The translations under genes and the position numbers were made by a program. Of a stretch of 64,000 bases of DNA, positions 21,688-34,372 are shown in pieces; position 1 is the first letter of the stretch; each line of letters begins with the position of its first letter. Under the pieces are notes generated by a model. The model made no database searches. It was not told the origin of the DNA and worked only from the letters and a program-made list of their open reading frames with translations. Source of the stretch: Amorphophallus konjac. Its lineage: Eukaryota; Streptophyta; Magnoliopsida; Alismatales; Araceae. The stretch covers positions 76,545,731 through 76,609,730 of the forward strand of contig CM040117.1 in NCBI GenBank assembly GCA_022559845.1. Direction: 5' to 3'.

Positions 21688-23515
21688 GAATGTCTTCTAC
21701 CTCAGGGCCCTGCCGCTCGACCAAAACCACGGATGCGAGAAAACCCTGACAACCTGCATCAAGCAAACGATGCGCACGGAAAGCCGAAATAAGCAAGCGG
21801 GAAAAGGAAGACCGAATACCTTGAAAATAGAAGGTGGGTCCACGGGGCTGTCGGAAGTAGACCTTCTTCGAGCCACAATCCACCAAGGCATGATGAGCCT
21901 CGAGCCAATCCATGCCCAAAATCACATCGAAGTCCTGAAGCGGTAACGCGTAGAGTTTAACCGGCAAGTTCCGCCCTTCCACCCACACGGGTACCTTCTC
22001 AAAGCAGTACGGGGTGATCATGAAGTCACCGGTAGGCAACTCTACCGCCAAGTCGCAGGACACCTCGGTCACCGGGTCCTCCACGCTCTGAGCGAAAACC
22101 TCCGAGATGAACGAATGAGAAGCACCTGAATCGAACAAAACACGAGCCGCACAACCCAAAATCGAAAGAGTACCTTCCACCAAATGCGATGCCTCAGCTT
22201 CCGCCCTGGTCAGATGAGTCACTCTGCCTCGGGGTCTCTGCCCACCCATAGTAGCTGACCGTGCCAACTGAGGGAACTGTCCCTGCTGCGACTGTGCTGA
22301 CGACTGCTGGGGCCGAAACTGCTGCTGCTGCTGAAACTCGTACGGCTGGCGCGGTCTCTGCGGACAGTCACGTGCCATGTGCCCTGGCTGGTCGCACCTG
22401 AAGCAAACCACGGGCGCCGAACACGGTCTGCCTGGATGAGAACCACCGCACCTGGGACAGCCATCCCGCGAACCAGTCATCGAACCCTGACGCTGAAAAG
22501 CCATCGGCTGCTGAACACTGCCCAACGACTCCTGCCCCGACTCCTTACGATCCTGACGCCTCTTGCTAAAACCAGCTTCCTTAAGCAACTTCTTAAGCTT
22601 CGACTTGAAGGATGAACCTGGCTCCGGAGCCGCAGTCTGTGTCGCCACTGATCCACCTGCTGAGAGCTGGGCGGTACTCTGCTGCTGCATCCCTGTCGGC
22701 TGGCTGAAATCTGCCTGCACCTGACTAGCACTGCTCGGCCCTCGAACCTTCTGCAAATCTCTCTCCAGCGCCGCTGCTGCCTTACATGCCGCATCCAAAC
22801 TGGTCAAACCCGACGCAAGAAGATGATGCCTCAACTCCAGCCTCAGACCACTAACAAACTGATCAGTCTTCACCTCCTCGTCCGCCATGATATGAGGAGC
22901 ATAACGGCCCAACTCGATAAACCTGGCACGGTACTCCATCACCGTCATGTCACCCTGAGTCAGCTCCATGAACTCTCGCAACCTCTGCGACCTGACAAAG
23001 GACGGACAGAAGGCTCGCTCGAAAGCCGTGATGAACTCCTGCCACGCAATCTGCCGAAGAGGACGAGATCGGAACACTGAACCCCACTCTGATGTCCACC
23101 AAGTACGGGCCGATCCCTGAAGACGATGAGTGGCCAGCGCCACCTGCTCCTCCTCGGGACACTCCATCGCACTGAAAATCCGCTGCACATCATCCAGCCA
23201 CTCTCTGGCCACCTCAGGATCCGACTGCCCACCAAAAGAAGGAGGCTGGTACAGCAAAAACTCCTTCAGCACACGACCGCGACCACCTCGAGCCTGATCC
23301 TCACCAGCCTCGCCACCCTGCTGCTGATGACCTCCCTGCTGCTGACCTCCCTGCCGTTGCTGAAACACATACTCAAACATGCCTCGGAAGAAATCATCCA
23401 TCCCTGGAGCTCTCGCATCTCTAGATACACCCTCAGAAATTGAAGCCCTGCTCTGCTCCTCTGGACCACCACTAGACTCTCCCTGCTGGGCACGAGTCCT
23501 CCTCCGTGGCGCCAT
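21688..23515 (-). CDS. Tekay-like gag and aspartic protease
   Basis: Starting at the ATG at 23515 (MAPRRRTRAQ), the frame is open to the insertion point. Gag capsid sequence occupies roughly residues 60-240 (ARTWWTSEWGSVF, FERAFCPSFVRSQRLREF, ELTQGDMTVMEYRARF), followed by a Gln/Ser-rich region. A zinc knuckle (CFRCDQPGHMARDC) would bind element RNA. The protease has LFDSGASHSFI with the catalytic DSG and VILGMDWL near the end. Gag assembles the cytoplasmic particle and the protease cuts the polyprotein. The gene is intact here and ends artificially in inserted sequence (stop two codons past the target duplication). Confidence 0.93.
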
Positions 23516-23654
23516 AACACACCTGGCATCAAGAAAAAGCATCGGAAATCAATAAAACACACGACCCTAAGCCAGTCGCCGACTGTACAGGACATTCATG
23601 GACCTTCTGGACCACTGCAATTCGTTCCAAGTTCCGATATAACTCCACAACCTC

Positions 23655-23666
23655 GCTCTGATACCA
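23655..23666 (-). promoter_or_regulatory. Primer binding site of the Tekay-like element (tRNA-iMet)
   Basis: On the - strand TGGTATCAGAGC starts two bases after the 5' LTR. It complements the 3' end of initiator methionine tRNA, the usual first-strand primer in plant elements. It fixes the element's orientation. Confidence 0.95.
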
Positions 23667-23668
23667 GC

Positions 23669-26086
23669 TGTGACGTCCCGAGGATCCGAGTACCGGAAAG
23701 GAACCGGCGCGTCTCGAATCTCGGCCCGTCAACCCACGAGCCCGAAGACTCGGAAGGGTAGAAAGGAGTGGTGTGGGGTATAAGAGAAGCTGCAACGTCC
23801 ACAGAGATAGCACAATAATCAAAAGGAAATGCACATAATAATAAATAATTCAAACTGCTACAAGGTCCACAGTGTCTCATGTCCAAAGAAAGTACAGTCA
23901 ACATGAAAGAAAGTACAACTACACGGGGCATCCCCCGGCGTACAACAACACGGGGCATCCCCCGGAGTACAACTACGCGGGGCATCCCCCGGCTCTGGCA
24001 GACTGGCAACTAACCCTGGCTAGAAGAACCACGCTGAAACTCGGCCGCGCCTCCCGTCGACCCCGCCTCACCTGAAGAGCAGGGGTGAGCCTCATCTCAT
24101 TGGCCCAGTAGGGATCCCGCGAATCCCCACCTCGCACGAAAACGAGGAAGAAGAAGACAACCCTACCAACCGAGAGTACGGTAGAACCGACCAGCTAAAG
24201 TAAATAAACGGAAAAGTCATCTGCTCTAACGGTACCATAGTACGGAACCTCGGTCCAACAAAACACGAGTCCACGCCTGCCAGTGAACAGGAGCACCATC
24301 CACAAGAAGAACGACCGGATGCGTCCCCTGACGTCTTACACCGCGTCACAAGTGTCTAGCTACAACGCCCCGGGCGTGAGACTCAGACACGCAACAAGTA
24401 CCACAACAAGGACTAGCTGGGGTCGCACTCGTCAGTGCGTGCCCTAAGCCCCCAACTACGTGTGCACACACAGACCATCTGCTCTAGGTCGGGTCCTCTA
24501 GCTGGTTTTCCCCCCCACCGGACTCTGGTGGCAAAGGCAAGGGGCCCTACGGTAACCAGCCTAAAAACCGCGTCACACTGGGTCTCGCTCTCCACCACTC
24601 CCAGGTGGGTCCGCACACGCGTGCGCAGAAACCTACGACTAGTGGACAGGTCACTGGAAGTAAGGACTAACCCACGGAAACCACCGACCAACACTAACAC
24701 AGACTCACGATGATCATACGATAGGCATAGATGCCGGGGACACGCATGAGGTCCAACTGTCCCTCAAGTCACGCGGCACCCCTACCGAGGTGACTGACTC
24801 TCCGAGGAACCCCGGGCGCCCCTGTGGCTCTCACTGGGTGCCCACGGCATCCCTAGGGCCACACGCCACAACCGGATCCGCAACTCACCCAACCGGAGGT
24901 CACGCTACCCGCAAAAACACGGTTCGGGGGAGGGGATGGTCGCGCTAGGTATCCCTAGCGCGACACCGAAGAACGCGCTAGCTAAGGCTAGCGCGATCTT
25001 CTATGTCACGCCGCCCAAAGCCAGCGCGTTCACACCTGAACGCGCTAGTTTTGGGTAGCGTGATCTGGACATCGCGCTACCCGAACCAGGCGCGTTCCCC
25101 ACCACCTTACTGTTCGTCTTCTCAGACGGACACGCTCGGACGACATGGCGCGTTCATCAAGAACGCGCCACTGGACTATAGCGCGACAACGGGCCGAGCC
25201 CGGTTTCGCGAAACACGCCCAAAAACGTAGATCCACGCCCATTCACCACTCCTGGTGAAGGGAAAATAATGGGGAATCACCCCACAACACCCTAGCATGC
25301 ATCTAGGACCCCCAAATCGATTAAAAACCTCACGAATCGACGGATCCGGCGCTCAAACCCCAAACATGGAAATAACCCTCCCGGCATGAATCTAGCCCCT
25401 CTCGGCCTCTCCACGGCCTAGAAATCACGGGGAATGCTAGAAAGAGGGTAAGGATTCGTCCCCCTACCTCAAGGAAGCTCGAAATCCACCGAATCACCGC
25501 CGAAATCAAGGATGAAGCTTTTACTCCCACGAACGCCCCGCCTCTCGCCGCGAAAAGCACGCCACCGGGACCGCCTTGCCGCCGCCGCCGCTGCCACGCC
25601 GTTGTCGGAGTGAGGGGGGCCGCGTCTCGGTCGCCCGGGGAGGAGAAGATCGGCCGCGGGGGAGGGGGGAGCTCTCACGGTTGAAGGAAGGAGGAAGAAA
25701 AAGAAAAGAAAAAGGTAAAAGGAAAAGAAAAAGAATTGATATATATATAAAATCCGGAAAATCGAAAAAATCCCGAAAAATAGAAAAATACACCTCCTCG
25801 ACCGTCTCGACGCGCTGATCGCAACGGTACCACTCGCGGGCTGGTGAACGACCCAGTTCACCCGCTACAGGGTTCCGAAGGATTCGCCGAAACCCGTACG
25901 CGGAAATCAGAAAACGCGCACAGAAAAGCCGCGGACACACTCCGGGCCTCCGAAACGACTCCGGATCGCGCCGATCCGAACACGAAAGATGTCCGAAATA
26001 AAATTTCGGACACAACAGGGTCGAACACCCTGACAAACTAGATCCGGGACCCATAACGAAGGATCCGAAAGATCCGGGACATTACA
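23669..26086 (-). repeat. 5' LTR of the Tekay-like element
   Basis: This 2,418-bp LTR carries the promoter for the element. It matches 13396-15811 with about 30 substitutions, a 6-bp indel in a GCC run near 25580, and a shorter TA run near 25740. Many differences are C/T or G/A. It includes the same CGGGGCATCCCCCGG triple repeat (about 23923-23995) and the GCGCTAG hairpin tract (24944-25200). Confidence 0.95.
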
Positions 26087-26091
26087 GGACG

Positions 26092-27237
26092 GCCCAGGAC
26101 TAGCCGCTCATATAGATGAGTGGTCTATCGTGAGACCGTTTAACTGCTCGTTTTCTAAAGATTTAACAGATTTTCTCTCTTCACTCGTGGATTTATCCCC
26201 AATTCCTCCAACCATTTCTCCGCGAATACTGAACCAAATTCGATGTCGTTTCTTCTGGTTGAGAGATAATTCGATTATCTACAACTTACCTTTGATAATC
26301 TTGACCTGAAACTGGTTGGAAACCCTAATTTCGAGCTAAGACTTTAGGTGCTCTATAAATAGACCCTAGAGGCCGGGCTTGAAAAGGGGGGGAGATTTTG
26401 GTCGACGGCGAAGCCCTGCCGAATCTTTGAGCGACCTATTACCAGGGAGGGAGGCCTTCTACATCCACACAGGCCTCCGGTTCAGGGAGTAGTTTTGTTT
26501 TGAGTCATTAGCTCATTTAGTCCCATTGTCTTCTTTTGTTTACATGCACCACTTTTTCTATATTTCTTCCACGTTTCTCACTCCCATGCATCATTCACAT
26601 ACACCCTTCTATGTTTTCAGCGCCCCTAGGGGTTTTAAACCTCCAGGTATCCCCCACTTCATTTAGTTATGTTCGTTTCCTTCTCTTTCGACATTTACTA
26701 CACGTTTTAGTTCTAATATCGGGTCCATTTTTGTGTTTTTTTCACGGTGTTTTGTAGGCCAACAACCTTCAAGCGTGAGGCCCATCCTTTCTGGTCGGTC
26801 GGAAAGGGTGGAGGTTTAGATCTTACAAGCTAAGGCGTGGCGGCGTTAGGCGGCTTCCTCCTGACCGCTCGTTGGGACGTGCGGCTTAGTCCAAGCCTTA
26901 CTACTTCCTCCTGCGGTTATCTGAGAGCCGTTCGTCTTCAACAGCTTCTTCATCTCGCGTTCCACCCAGCACCGACGAGCGGTCTATCGTGAGGCCGTAC
27001 AACCTAAGGGCGGTTCCTTCAGGGCCGCGCATCCTTCCAGTGCTGGTTTCAAGGCGAGTGTCTCCCTCTTCTTTCCAAGGTACAGCGTGTTCATCGCGTT
27101 CGGAGCCTTGGTGGCGATCACACAGGTTCACGTACTTCTATTCCTTCCTGCTTCCAAGTCATTTAGTTCTCACGTTGATTTAGTAGAAGGGATAGGAGAG
27201 ATTTTCAAGTCGGTGAAAGAAGGAAAACATGTCAACA
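26092..27237 (+). mobile_element. Tat 3' LTR, second part
   Basis: This resumes the LTR begun at 12787. It contains a TATA box (26354-26361) about 50 bases before a likely transcript start, the repeated phrase GGTCTATCGTGAG.CCGT (about 26132 and 26981), and the terminal TGTCAACA. The 3' LTR promoter could drive read-through into element B sequence to the right. Confidence 0.75.
26354..26361 (+). promoter_or_regulatory. TATA box of the Tat LTR
   Basis: CTCTATAAATAGACC is a good match to a plant TATA box in an otherwise mixed context, correctly placed in the LTR and on the sense strand. No start site was mapped. Confidence 0.6.
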
Positions 27238-27783
27238 GTCCACAGGCAAACGCTTTAAGCGGACAAGTGATTTAGTAATTATGACCTCGTATCTACGAGG
27301 AGAGCCTTCCACTGTCCCACCTCTTACCTGGCCGTGATTCTTCAATTTTCTAGTTAAGCTCCGACTCCGAAATACGGGATAGAGTTTTCTGCTAGAATTA
27401 TTCCTTTCCAGCAAGTCGTGCAATTAGCAAGATTTTCCAAGAGGAACGGTGTCTAAGGAAAGAGGTCCATAGGCAAACGCTTTAAGTGGACAAAGTGGTT
27501 TAGTAATTAGGACCTCGTAATTACGAGGGGAGCCTCCCACTATCCCACCTCTTTCCTGGCCGTAATTCTTCAGATTTTAGCTAAACACTCGACTATGAAA
27601 AAATATGATCTAAACCCATTTTATGATATTTTTTGCAAGAACTGAGTGTACCTGGTCTAACAATTCAAATCCCTTATCGACTTAATATCGTTAAACGTGA
27701 TGCCTTTTGTCGACATAATGTCACATGATGTCTTCTCATCGACTAAAAGTCGTTAAACATGGTGCCTTAAATCCTCTTGGAAC
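27238..27783 (+). repeat. Element B left LTR, first fragment
   Basis: It matches 60980-61527 in the middle LTR, including a diverged tandem pair of about 227 bp that starts with GGTGTCTAAGGAAAG. A perfect 16-bp palindrome, CCTCGTAATTACGAGG, lies at 27513-27528 (and 61258-61273). The left side abuts the Tat LTR end. The right end, GGAAC (27779-27783), is a target copy for the Sirevirus-like insertion. Confidence 0.88.
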
Positions 27784-30700
27784 TGTTGGGTCCCGAGAGA
27801 CGCAAAACGGATCTAGAAGGGGGGGTTGAATAGATCCTATCAATAACATTGGCCTATTTAAAACTTGACTCCCAAAAGCAAAAATCACTCCGATAAAGTA
27901 AATGAATCACTTAGGCACAATGCACAGCGGAATGAAACGAAATGGCTTAAATGGAAGCGGCGGTCCAAAGACTACACAGGTTGTGGTACAAGCTAAGGTG
28001 CTTCTCAGCAAACCTCTGATGTGTGTGTGAACAAGGTGGTCCTTATTTAATGGAGGATGTTCCCTAGTGCCTGAGTGCAAAGATGTAGCAAGCAGTCAAG
28101 GGAATGCTAATACCGTCCAAGGAGTGGATGGTGTGTATGCAAGAATGCGCAATCCACAAAGCTTCAGTATGTGATGGTAATGAACCAGATTATATGCAAT
28201 GAAGCAAGCACACCGACCTGTGAATGGGGATAGAAGATATGGAGTGAGCCCACAAGATGTTCAACCCACAACACAAGGATGTTAAGGTGGTTCGATTGTA
28301 AACCCACAACCTACGTCCACCCCTCACCAAACCCGGTGAGACTTTCCTACTGACTCACAGCTTGACCGGGGACACGCCCCAAAACCACAGAACGGAAAAC
28401 CCTCCGTCTGTCTTCCTACACACAGAACCGGCAGGGACGGTTATCCACAGACCGGAGCACACCTCCGTCTGTCTTCCTACACACAAAATTGACAGGGACG
28501 GTTATCCACAGACCTGAGGACCCTCAGTCTGTCTTCCTACACATAAACTGGTAGGGACGGTTCGGGATGAACAAAACCATAGAATAAAACTCACTGCAAG
28601 TGCAGTGGGAAAACCACAACAAAAGAAAAGGAATGAACACCATCTGAAGCTTAGAATGATGATGTGGAGGCTGGTGACTGCAGCTACAAATTTCAGATAT
28701 GAAGATCTGATTCTTCAAGCTCAGGTAGACTGCAAGGCTGCTCTTTCTCTCTCTCTCAAGGCTTCTCTATTCTTCTTCTTTTACAACACTGGACTGAGTC
28801 GAGCTAGTGCTGGGCTGCTCTCACTCCCTTCCTTTCTTTCTCACAGGTTTTCTTCTTAGAGGCTCAAGGGCGTGGCTTTTTCTCAAGGCGGCAGCGGCAA
28901 TAGTAGCAGCAGCACTTCTTCAATTGAGGAAGGTTCATATATATAGGAAAACCCGGGGAAACTTTTCCCGCTAAAAGTCTTCTTCCCTCAGACATGCAAC
29001 AACGATTTTCCCTCCAAAACCTTCTTCTCTTGAAGCATGTGCCGATGTGAGCTTGAGTGCTTTTCCAAGTTAGTCTCATGGTAGGACGGTGTCAGGTAGA
29101 AGAAGCAGACCATATCTTTCCTTTTGTTTATTGAGAGTTGACTGGTTCCAACGAAGGTAGAGGGTGTTAAACATTTTGCATACAAGTGAAACATTTTGTA
29201 CACATGTTAAACATTTTGAATTGGAGTGAAATATTCTGCTCTGTAATGACGTTCTTCATTGGGTGACAGTAAAAGGCAGTGACAGACTTGTACGAAGAGA
29301 CCTTTCCCAACAATGGATTCTGACATAGCCATCTCCAAAATCTGAGCATTTAATGACCCTTATAGAGAAGGATGGCCTACGCTGCATTCCTGTTGGCTCT
29401 GGTCAGCTTCCTGTACCCAGCACCATGCTGGGGTATGCCTCTTTTAATACTAGCAGGAAGTGGTCCTGACAAAGGTCAGTCCCAGGTATGGGTTTTGACA
29501 GAAACAGTCACATAACACCGTTGTTCTGGTAGGGTAATAATGTCTGGAACAAAAGTCAACCATGGGCACTCCATCCAGACCTCAAAATCTATGTATTTGG
29601 ACACTTGCGGTACCTATTTTCTCTCTCTGGATAGCCCACCAGATCTGATAGAAAGCTGGCTTGAAATGCTTCAGGGAATGTGCATCGGCCTTGATAGCAG
29701 ACTGGGAAAGGTTGCACAGACCTTTCTTCTAAAATGGCTAAGGTGCATCGACCTTTATAGCAGTTTAGAAAAGTTGCATAGACCTTGGTTCCTTCATGTG
29801 CACAGACTTGAATATGCATAAGATAAAAACATGCACCGACCTCTTTCATGCATATGACAAATATGCACTGACCTTCATATGCATAAGGTAACAATGTGCC
29901 CTGACCCTTCATATGCAAGAGACAAGACGTGCACTGACCTTATGTGACATGAAACAAAACGTGCACCGACCTTTATATGCATGATACCAAAACGTGCACT
30001 GACCTTTATATGCATGAGACAAGACGTGCACCGACCTTATGTGACATGAAACAAAACGTGCACCGACCTTATATTGCCATCAAGCAAACATGCACAGACT
30101 TCATGTGTTGAAACCAAAACGTGCACCGACCTTGATTTGTCATGTGCACAGACCTGAACAGTATGTGCACCGACCTATATGCATACTAACCAAATGCGTA
30201 CCAACCATATTTGACTGTGAATAGTGATGTGCACAGACTTTGTATGATGAACGCAAAGTGTGCACTGACTGTGAACAGTGATGTGCACAGACTTTGTATG
30301 CTGAATGCAAAGTGTGCACTGACTATGAACAGTGATGTGCACAGACCTTATATGAAGGAACATTAATGTGCACACACCTTCTATATGCATGAACAGTAAT
30401 GTGCACTGACCTTCTATACGCATGAACAATAATGTGCACTGACCTTCTATATGCGTGAACAGTAACATGCACAGACATTCTATAAGCGTGAACAGTAACG
30501 TGCACGGACCTTCTATATGCGCGAACAGTAATGTGCACAGACCTTCTATATGCATGAACAGTAACGTGCATAGACCTTTTATATGCGTGAACAGTAATGT
30601 GCACAGACCTTCTATAAGCGTGAATAGTAACATGCACAGACCTTCTATATGCATGAACAGTAACGTGCACAGACCTTCTATATACATTAAAGATAAAACA

Positions 30701-31028
30701 TGCACTGGCCTTTTATGGCTAAGATGCATATGTGCACTGACCTTGTATAGCTTAGGTGCAAATGTGCACCGACCTAGTGTGCCACAAGACTTCATGAATT
30801 TCTGTGCAACCTATTGCCTTGATTTCTGTGCACCCAACTATGTTATCACCTATCTTGATTCTTGTGCATCTAGTTGCCTCATTTTTTATGCCATTTTCTT
30901 ATTCTTGCTTATAATGACCTGAAATGCATGAATGTTGACATTATCAAATGCAGGTCAAATCCATCAATGAGTCATAGTCAGACATCATCAAAATCATAGA
31001 ATTAAGCATGTTACAAACATGCCCAATA
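27784..31028 (-). repeat. 3' LTR of the Sirevirus-like element
   Basis: This 3,245-bp LTR contains two tandem arrays: a three-copy unit of about 61 bp around 28394-28570 (CTGTCTTCCTACACA...GGGACGGTTATCCACAGAC), and a long array of about 33 bp around 29690-30800. It differs from the right LTR at scattered positions and in array copy number, so the element is clearly older than the Tekay-like one. Confidence 0.92.
29690..30800. repeat. 33-bp minisatellite array in the LTR U3
   Basis: The best-preserved part (30350-30690) is about ten head-to-tail units of the type GTGCACAGACCTTC...GTGAACAGTAA, 33 bases each. Outside it, units are shorter or longer but keep GTGCACCGACCTT. A related array is in the other LTR at 38220-39310 with fewer regular units. 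Since 33 is divisible by three, long open frames appear on both strands as a by-product. The position in U3 suggests repeated enhancer-like elements. Confidence 0.9.
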
Positions 31029-31045
31029 TTCTCCCCCTTTTTGAT
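31029..31045 (-). promoter_or_regulatory. Polypurine tract of the Sirevirus-like element
   Basis: On the - strand ATCAAAAAGGGGGAGAA directly precedes the 3' LTR. This is the form found at Sirevirus 3' LTR borders. Confidence 0.85.
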
Positions 31046-34000
31046 GATGGCAACTATGAGTTCATGTCAAAGGAAATACAATGATCATAAGAGAATGATT
31101 CTTTCCCCCTTTGACAATTCACTCACTCCAGAATTAATGATTCACAGAATTCTCTCCCCCTTTGACATCATCAAAAGAAAAAGAATTCAAGGAAATATAA
31201 GAATGAAAGGAGTGATGATAACAAGCATTGCAAGCAACTATTTTTATCCAGTATTCCAGAAAATGATGTGGAAATACATGCCGATGGTTGTACACTTATT
31301 AAAGTTGACAACGTGAAGACAGTGTATACTGGAATGCCACTAGTTAAGACAGATACCAATTGTTAATGATCAAGTATGGTACAAGGTTGTGTCCCTTGGC
31401 ATGGCAAAAATAGATTACACAAATGATCATTGAACGTCATGATGACATAGCAAGGCAACCTGAACTGAGTCATGAGAGATAATTATATGCAAGACATTTA
31501 ATCATGGCAATCATGATGCAGTGCGAGAGAGAGATATAGTAGCCATAAAATAACTTCGATTTTCAGATTTTTTGAGTTTTTAATGATTTTTTGGTTTTTA
31601 GGTTTTTAGATATTTCAGATTCTTTATGCAATGCATGGAGATGAGAAATGTAGGCAACCCAAGTGCATGAAGGAGACATCAATGAATTCAGATACCACTT
31701 GTTAAGAATGAAGATGCATTCATGGCAACCTAAATGAGTTATGCAGATTTGTCCAAAGAAGGCAAACATCAAGGAGCATCAAAAGACAGCTTGTCTCTAG
31801 AAGAGATGGAGGTTCTTAAATCTGAAACTAAGTTCATAAATGCAGAGTTATAGATTTTTCAGAATCTCCATTTATAGAATTCTAATGAAGCAGCCCTTAT
31901 AGTAAGATTAGTTTAACTCTAATGAATTCTAAACTTCTCAATAAAATCGCTTGAAAATATCTATATTCAAGATTAATAGAAGTGAATCAGAAATTCATAC
32001 TAAAACCAAGTTAACCTCCTCTTATCTTACTCATTCAATTCCATTAGCTCCTTTGAGAGTTACTATGAAAAGTATTGAAATTAAACAAACATGAAGGCTA
32101 AATGAAATTATAGAATTTTAGTATATTTGCTTTTATCTTTTGCTATCACATTCATAATTTGCATTAAGCACAAGTGGATTTTTACGAGCAATTAAGTCCA
32201 GTCATGCCTTGTATCTTGAGGATACACGTTGGTTAGACGCCAGTATCCCTAGGTACTTGGTGTGACTGACTGTCATGCCACAAATAGAACAGAGATAGCA
32301 TTGTCACCTGATGACATATCGAGCCTCACATTGTTGATAAGGGAACATATTTCTCAGCAACTTAGTCATTGCTCTGCCTTGATTTTTCTTTTATATCATT
32401 GCAGAGTTAACAAGGGCACTTCATGACATATCTTACCTCATTTCTTTTATGAGAGGACATATTTCTCAGTGAACTAGTGTCATTGCTCTAACAACTTTAG
32501 CTTTTATGAATTCTAGCAAAATAGAATGTTTAAAAACAATACTAGAAAGAAGTTACTCAATCAAAGATGCCTTTGTACTTAAAATAAATTTTCAGATTCA
32601 AGAAGGCATAGCTCATCAAAACATGAAAGGCTAGTTTAAGTCTATTAAACCTCAGCACAGACATTTTCAAGATTATTAAACAATAAGGCTCGATAAATCA
32701 TTAATTTTAAACCAACAATTTTCATGTTCAAGCCAGTCATAAAGCTCCATAAAGGAAGATGCTTCTTGAAGATTTATTCTGATTAGAAAACTTAATGACA
32801 GATAGAAGATCCTCCAAAAAGTTCAAGGTAGTCATATGGAACCAGTTAGCTGGACTTGCAAGAAATGGTAGATTCCAGACAGTCTAGAAGACTTCAAGGT
32901 CATCCAAGGTGTTTCAGACCCGAGGTATAATCATGGAATATTAACATTATTAAGCATAGGTCTGATTTGAGCAGGGAGTGCAAATGAGTACATAGTGACA
33001 CAGAATATGGAACACTCCCCCTGAGGATATGCAGTGTATGTAAATGTCAATAAAAATGTGCAATGATGCATGCTGAATTTTGATGATGACTCCCCCTGAA
33101 TTTGTGCACTGATTGGCAAAGGAATGTGCAACCTATGACATGAATGAAAGCACAATGCATTGGAGATGCTGCCAATTGATTGTGTCCTTTTAACATGATG
33201 TGTATTGAAATGCATGAGATCACAAAATGATGCAGTCATGGATCATTTGCAATGCATTCTGTACTGAGATGCAAATTCAATTTTACCATGTACAAATGGA
33301 CACATGCTATTTACTCCCTCTTTTTGATGATTTCAATATGGTATGCAATCAATTCTAAAATCAGTATATGCATGATAACAGATGCACATGGGTAAACTAT
33401 GAAATGTAAGAGCTCCCCCTGACTTTATGCAATGAATGTCTGAATTCTGAGTGCAGCACATGCAATAAAATCAATGCAGGGAATTTGATGAATTATTCAC
33501 ATGAATATCTAGACTGTTCTAATGATGGTTTGACCCTTGGTACTTGGCGGAGAACATAGGTCCTAAGACCACCTCACGCATGATGTGGGTTTCCAGATAA
33601 AAGAGATCTGCCCTTCTCCCGGCTTACCATTTTATATACCAAGAGGTCATGCAGAGTTGGGTCCCTTGATCATGATATGCATGATAGTGTATGAAATTCT
33701 AAGATTTAAGCACAGCACATACAGATTCAACCATACGCAATGCATTTCTACACAATGTGCAGACTCTTAAACTCCCCCTTTGTTGAATGCTCATGGAAGT
33801 TAAGATAGACAATCAGCATTTTATTTGTCCATATGAGTGATGAGTTGAGATATATGCAGCCATGGAAGACATCATCAAAAACAATGTTCATCAATGCTAA
33901 GCAAGAAATTCACATGGCTGCTAAAAGGTAGCAAGTAGCAAACAATAACTCATCCTTATATCAATTCCATTAGCATGGCAGATTTAAGCACATCAAATTA

Positions 34001-34372
34001 TGAATTCTGGTACTAGGTGGAGAACTTAGATCTAGGGATCACCTCACATAAGGTGTTGTCTTCCTGACAAGTTTAGCTCATCACTCTAACATACACCTTT
34101 TGATATACGAGAGAATCAAACTGAGTGTTTAGCAAATAATCCAAATTAGATGTTCATTTAAAAACATGGGGAATGTTTCAGCAGTCCAGTGAGATGTAAT
34201 CTCAGTTTTCAGCATTTATTGTCAACAAGACAGACCTAAAATGCAATGACTACAATGCAAGCCTATCATGCAAAGATTGAACACATGAAATTTATTTACA
34301 TACATGTGTCTTGAGCTTTTATTTACCTCATTATCCATTTTTCCGCTCTAAGGCACCTTGCACTCAAAATTC
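31046..34372. other. Non-coding internal region with repeated polypurine-like words, pol absent
   Basis: On the - strand GGGGGA/GGGGGAGT runs recur at about 31103, 31156, 33017, 33091, 33416 and 33774, with a degenerate one at 33316. Multiple polypurine-tract copies upstream of the 3' LTR are a recorded trait of Sireviruses. Two degenerate repeat pairs are also visible: about 32290-32370 versus 32430-32500 (GACATATC...CATATTTCTCAG) and about 33530 versus 34010 (TGG.ACT..G.GGAGAAC). All six frames hold only short open stretches without pol motifs. Confidence 0.7.

Larger units (their letters stand above)
13396..26086 (-). mobile_element. Tekay/Del-like chromovirus, near complete, young insertion
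   Basis: Two long LTRs (13396-15811 and 23669-26086) begin TGTGACGTC and end CATTACA on the + strand, so the element is transcribed on the - strand from the right LTR. GGACG flanks both sides (13391-13395, 26087-26091), a perfect 5-bp target duplication. The primer site and polypurine tract sit at the correct inner edges. The internal order is gag-protease, RT, RNase H, integrase, chromodomain-like end. By eye the LTRs differ at about 30 of some 2,416 positions plus a few indels, so this is the most recent full insertion in the window. It landed in the Tat 3' LTR and was itself split by a solo LTR at 18763-21687. Confidence 0.95.
1..27237 (+). mobile_element. Tat-lineage Ty3/gypsy LTR retrotransposon, 3' part, split by a nested element
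   Basis: The window opens inside this element, so its 5' LTR, gag and most of its protease lie to the left. Order on the + strand: linker, reverse transcriptase, RNase H, a second RNase H of the Tat type, integrase, then about 8.3 kb that includes two antisense genes, a purine-rich tract, and the 3' LTR. The LTR begins TGTTGACACC at 12787 and ends TGTCAACA at 27237, so its ends are inverted repeats. It is split at 13395/26092 by the Tekay-like insertion. The flank to the right (27238 on) is LTR sequence of element B, so this element landed in B. Its 5-bp target duplication should start at 27238 (GTCCA), but the left copy is outside the window. The archaeal-type extra RNase H and the antisense ORFs are known traits of the Tat group. 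Confidence 0.85.

Noticed and set aside
30175..30795. 206-codon antisense open frame with an 11-residue repeat, and overlapping frames on both strands
   Set aside because: It is the by-product of a 33-bp tandem repeat, which stays open in several frames; no start context or domain supports a protein.
29690..30800. CRISPR-like array of about 33-bp repeats
   Set aside because: Repeats are contiguous without unique spacers, lie in both LTRs of a plant retrotransposon, and have no cas genes nearby.
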